Source: Luteimicrobium album (GTDB lineage: Bacteria > Actinomycetota > Actinomycetes > Actinomycetales > Cellulomonadaceae). From it: a stretch of 64,000 bases of DNA. The stretch covers positions 496,001-560,000 of the forward strand of contig NZ_BSUK01000001.1 of NCBI RefSeq assembly GCF_030161555.1, given 5' to 3'. The notes beneath the pieces are model-generated. The model was given only the letters and a program-made list of their open reading frames with translations, had not been told where the DNA came from and did not search any database. Positions within the stretch are counted from its first letter, which is position 1. Each line of letters begins with the position of its first letter. Both the position numbers and the translations under genes were made by a program. Shown here piece by piece: positions 61,913 to 64,000 of this stretch.

Positions 61913-62350
61913 TCAGTTCGGCGCGACGCGGACCAGGCCCACGAGGTGCGAGTAGCGTTCCCGCTCCGCGAAGTCGGACCATCGTCAGGTCGCCGGGTGG
62001 CCGACCTCGGCGCACAGGTGCAGGAGCACGTCGCCGACGACGACCGCGACGTGTGCTCCCCAGGCGTTCTCCGACCGGCCGAAGAGCGCGAGATCGAGGT
62101 CGCGAGCGTCGTCGCGGGGCGGGTGCCCGAACCGCGGGTCCGCCCAGAGCTCGCTCGACCGGTGCGGTGGCACCTCCCGGGCGAACAGCGCGAGGACCGC
62201 GTACGCGTACCGCTGACAGTTGGCACCCTCGCCCAACGGTCGCGGATCGGCGGCGCCGGGGTGCGCGTCCGAGAGGTAGGGCGCGCACGATACCCAGGCG
62301 GGCCACCCGCCGGACGGCGCGAGCCGGTCCAGGGCGTCCGCCGTGACCAC
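61913..62350 (-). CDS. NlpC/P60-like cysteine hydrolase with an in-frame TGA
   Basis: GTG 62350 opens a 121-residue frame with GANCQRYAYAVLALF (candidate cysteine), SSELWADPRF, and WGAHVAVVVGDVLLHLCAEV (candidate histidine). It ends at TGA 61985-61987 after GHPAT. The same frame continues RWSDFAERERYSHLVGLVRV to a second stop at 61913. That tail fits the conserved end of such proteins, and a TGG (Trp) there would give HPATWRWSDFAERERY. So the TGA is either a nonsense mutation or a base error. Short gap (3 bases) to menC. Confidence 0.65.
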
Positions 62351-62353
62351 GGC

Positions 62354-63399
62354 TCAGCCCTCGACCGTGTCCCGAGCCAGCCGCTCCCCCGCGAGCGCCC
62401 GGACCCGGGCGAGCCGGTCGAGCCAGGCGGCCCGGACGTCGTCGGGCGGGGCCATGGCGACCAGGCGCTCGACGTCGGGCGACGGCCGGTGCCCGGGGCC
62501 GCGCGGCACGGGGATGGCCCCGTGGACCGGGAGCAGCGAGGGCGCGACGTCGCGCTCGAAGAGCTGCGCGGTCGCGAGCCCGCACGCGTACGGGAGCTCG
62601 GGCAGGGCGGCGGCGAGCGCGAGGCCGGCAGCGAGCCCGACGGACGACTCGAGCGCCGACGATACGACGACCGGCAGCCCGACCTGCTCGGCGAGGTCCA
62701 GGCAGGCGCGCACGCCGCCGAGCGGCTGCACCTTGAGCACGACGACGTCCGCGGCGTCGGCGCGCACGACGGCGAACGGGTCCTCCGCGCGACGGATCGA
62801 CTCGTCCGCGGCGACGGGGACGGCGACGACGCGCCGGACGGCCGCGAGCTCGGGCACGGTCGCGCACGGCTGCTCGACGTACTCGAGCCCGCCGGCGGCG
62901 CGGTCGAGCAGCGGCAGGCGCCGGACGGCCTCCTCGACGGACCACCCGCCGTTGGCGTCGACGCGGATCCGGCCGCCGGGGCCGAGCGCGTCCCGCACGG
63001 CCTCGAGCCGCGCGATCTCGGCCTCGACGGGCTCGGGAGCGCCGCGCGTGCCGTCGGGCAGCGGCGACCGCTCCGCGACCTTGACCTTCGCGGTGCGGCA
63101 GCCGCCGGACGCGAGGACGATCTCGCGCGCCCGCTCGGGCCCGACGGCCGGCACGGTCACGTTGACGGGGATCGCGGACCGTCGCGGTTCGGGCCAGCCG
63201 ACGGTCGCGGCCTCCTCGGCGGCGCGCCACCAGGCGAGCGACTCGGCGTCGTCGTAGTCCCAGAAGGGCGAGAACTCGGCCCAGCCCGCCGGGCCGCGCA
63301 CGAGGAGCCCGTCGCGGACGTCGAGCCCGCGGAAGCGCGTGCGCAGGGGGTCGACCAGACGACGACGGGCTCGTCGCCGCCCTCCGGCCCGGTCACCAC
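62354..63399 (-). CDS. menC: o-Succinylbenzoate synthase (frameshifted as given)
   Basis: An enolase-superfamily enzyme with CRTAKVKVAE (catalytic lysine), RIRVDANGGWSVEEA (metal Asp), LEYVEQPCAT, VAADESIRRAEDP and VLKVQPLGGVRACLDLAE with SSALESSVG. It dehydrates SHCHC to o-succinylbenzoate in menaquinone synthesis. The start GTG 63399 overlaps the TetR stop. The first residues are in another frame; a base missing near 63367-63369 restores DEPRRRLVDPLRTRFRG and 348 residues. Confidence 0.9.
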
Positions 63400-64000
63400 T
63401 CGCCCCGCTGGTGACGCTCGGTCCGCTCGACGACTTCTTGGGCGAGCTGGAGCGCGACCGGCCGGACCGACCGCCCCTCGGACAGTGCCGTGAGGGCCGC
63501 CCCGTCGACGATCGCGACGATGAGCTGAGGCGAGACGTCGAGGCCGAGCTTGGCGAGGAGCTCGGAGACGGCGTCGTCGAGCCCGTTGCGGGTCTCGGCG
63601 TAGGCACGGCCGAGCGCCGCCGAACGGCCTGCGGCGACGAGGTGCTCGTAGAACCCGCGGACGGCGGCGTCGTCGCCGCTCGGACCGATGGCGTCGACGA
63701 TCCGCTCGGCCTTGCCGGCGGCGGTGGTGGGGAGGTCGTCGCGCTCGACGACCTCGCGCGTGTGCGCGGTCCAGCGCTCGACGAGGAGGCGGCCCGCGGT
63801 CTCGACGAGCTCGTCGAGACCCGAGAAGTAGTAGGTGGTCGCGGCGAGCGGGACGTCGGCCTGCGCGGCGACGGTCCGGTGGGTCACGCCCGCGGGACCC
63901 TCGGAGAGGATCAGCTCGGCCGCGGCCCGGACGATCGCGTCGCGACGCTGTGCGCCGCGGCTCTGCCGCCGTGGCTCGCGGGGTTTGCGCGGCCCGCGGG
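63393..64000 (-). CDS. TetR-family regulator (5' partial)
   Basis: The frame is open to the right edge. The helix-turn-helix is seen as AAAELILSEGPAGVTHRTVA and AAQADVPLAATTYYFSGLDE, typical of TetR. The ligand-binding half follows to HQRGEW. Being overlapped by menC, it may control the menC operon, but the ligand is unknown. The start and perhaps an N-terminal basic tail lie outside the window. Confidence 0.88.
   Translation of the reverse strand, partial: RGPRKPREPRRQSRGAQRRDAIVRAAAELILSEGPAGVTHRTVAAQADVPLAATTYYFSGLDELVETAGRLLVERWTAHTREVVERDDLPTTAAGKAERIVDAIGPSGDDAAVRGFYEHLVAAGRSAALGRAYAETRNGLDDAVSELLAKLGLDVSPQLIVAIVDGAALTALSEGRSVRPVALQLAQEVVERTERHQRGEW

Noticed and set aside
61913..61987. 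Selenocysteine at the in-frame TGA
   Set aside because: The expected residue there is tryptophan, not cysteine, and no SECIS-like stem follows.

Overview
The window is very GC-rich, densely packed actinobacterial chromosome. Gene content (fused HadA/HadB dehydratase, mycobacterial-type FprA, menaquinone pathway, Tat-exported EfeB, actinobacterial FHA/kinase/WXG100 cluster) points to Micrococcales, most likely Cellulomonadaceae or Promicromonosporaceae. That placement is inference from gene content; there is no rRNA here to prove it. I see no CRISPR array, insertion sequence or prophage.

Layout. 1-8.8 kb holds housekeeping genes: a LacI regulator cut by the left edge, HadAB, rpmG, three tRNAs (Met, Thr, Tyr), a methyltransferase, RarD, YajQ, an epimerase-like protein and membrane proteins. 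9-14.5 kb holds Ohr and an iron/haem unit (efeO, efeB, secreted phosphoesterase) without efeU. 14.7-17.9 kb has map, htpX and fprA. 18.2-50.9 kb, all on the minus strand, is a type VII secretion-like island. It has two FHA-bearing EccC/EssC-type ATPases, two WXG100 proteins, two long WXG100-headed proteins with alanine-rich repeats ('FAGA' proteins), two paralogous companion proteins, a kinase/phosphatase/FHA signalling block, a MoxR-DUF58-transglutaminase block and a surface protein of about 2,030 residues. 51-63.4 kb holds menaquinone and isoprenoid genes (polyprenyl synthase, GGR-type reductase, menG, menF, menD, menC), an HtrA protease, a small toxin-antitoxin-like pair, an ATP-grasp ligase and an NlpC/P60-like protein. 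A TetR gene runs off the right edge.

How the island may work. The long operon starting at 50,883 encodes surface, regulatory and ATPase parts joined by 4-base start/stop overlaps. A second unit starting at 28,670 encodes the small WXG100 protein and the candidate secreted proteins. Both have the same 18-bp palindrome ATGGGGAG-NN-CTCCCCRT upstream, after CACCGGG, so they are probably co-regulated. No EccB, EccD, EccE or mycosin gene is present in the window.

Sequence quality. Nineteen otherwise normal genes are interrupted by frameshifts, at about 23 sites, nearly all in short C or G runs and nearly all repaired by adding one base. The repaired lengths are whole codons and restore 4-base overlaps with neighbours. 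I read these as homopolymer under-calling in the assembly, not gene decay, so such genes are listed as CDS across their whole span with the break position stated.
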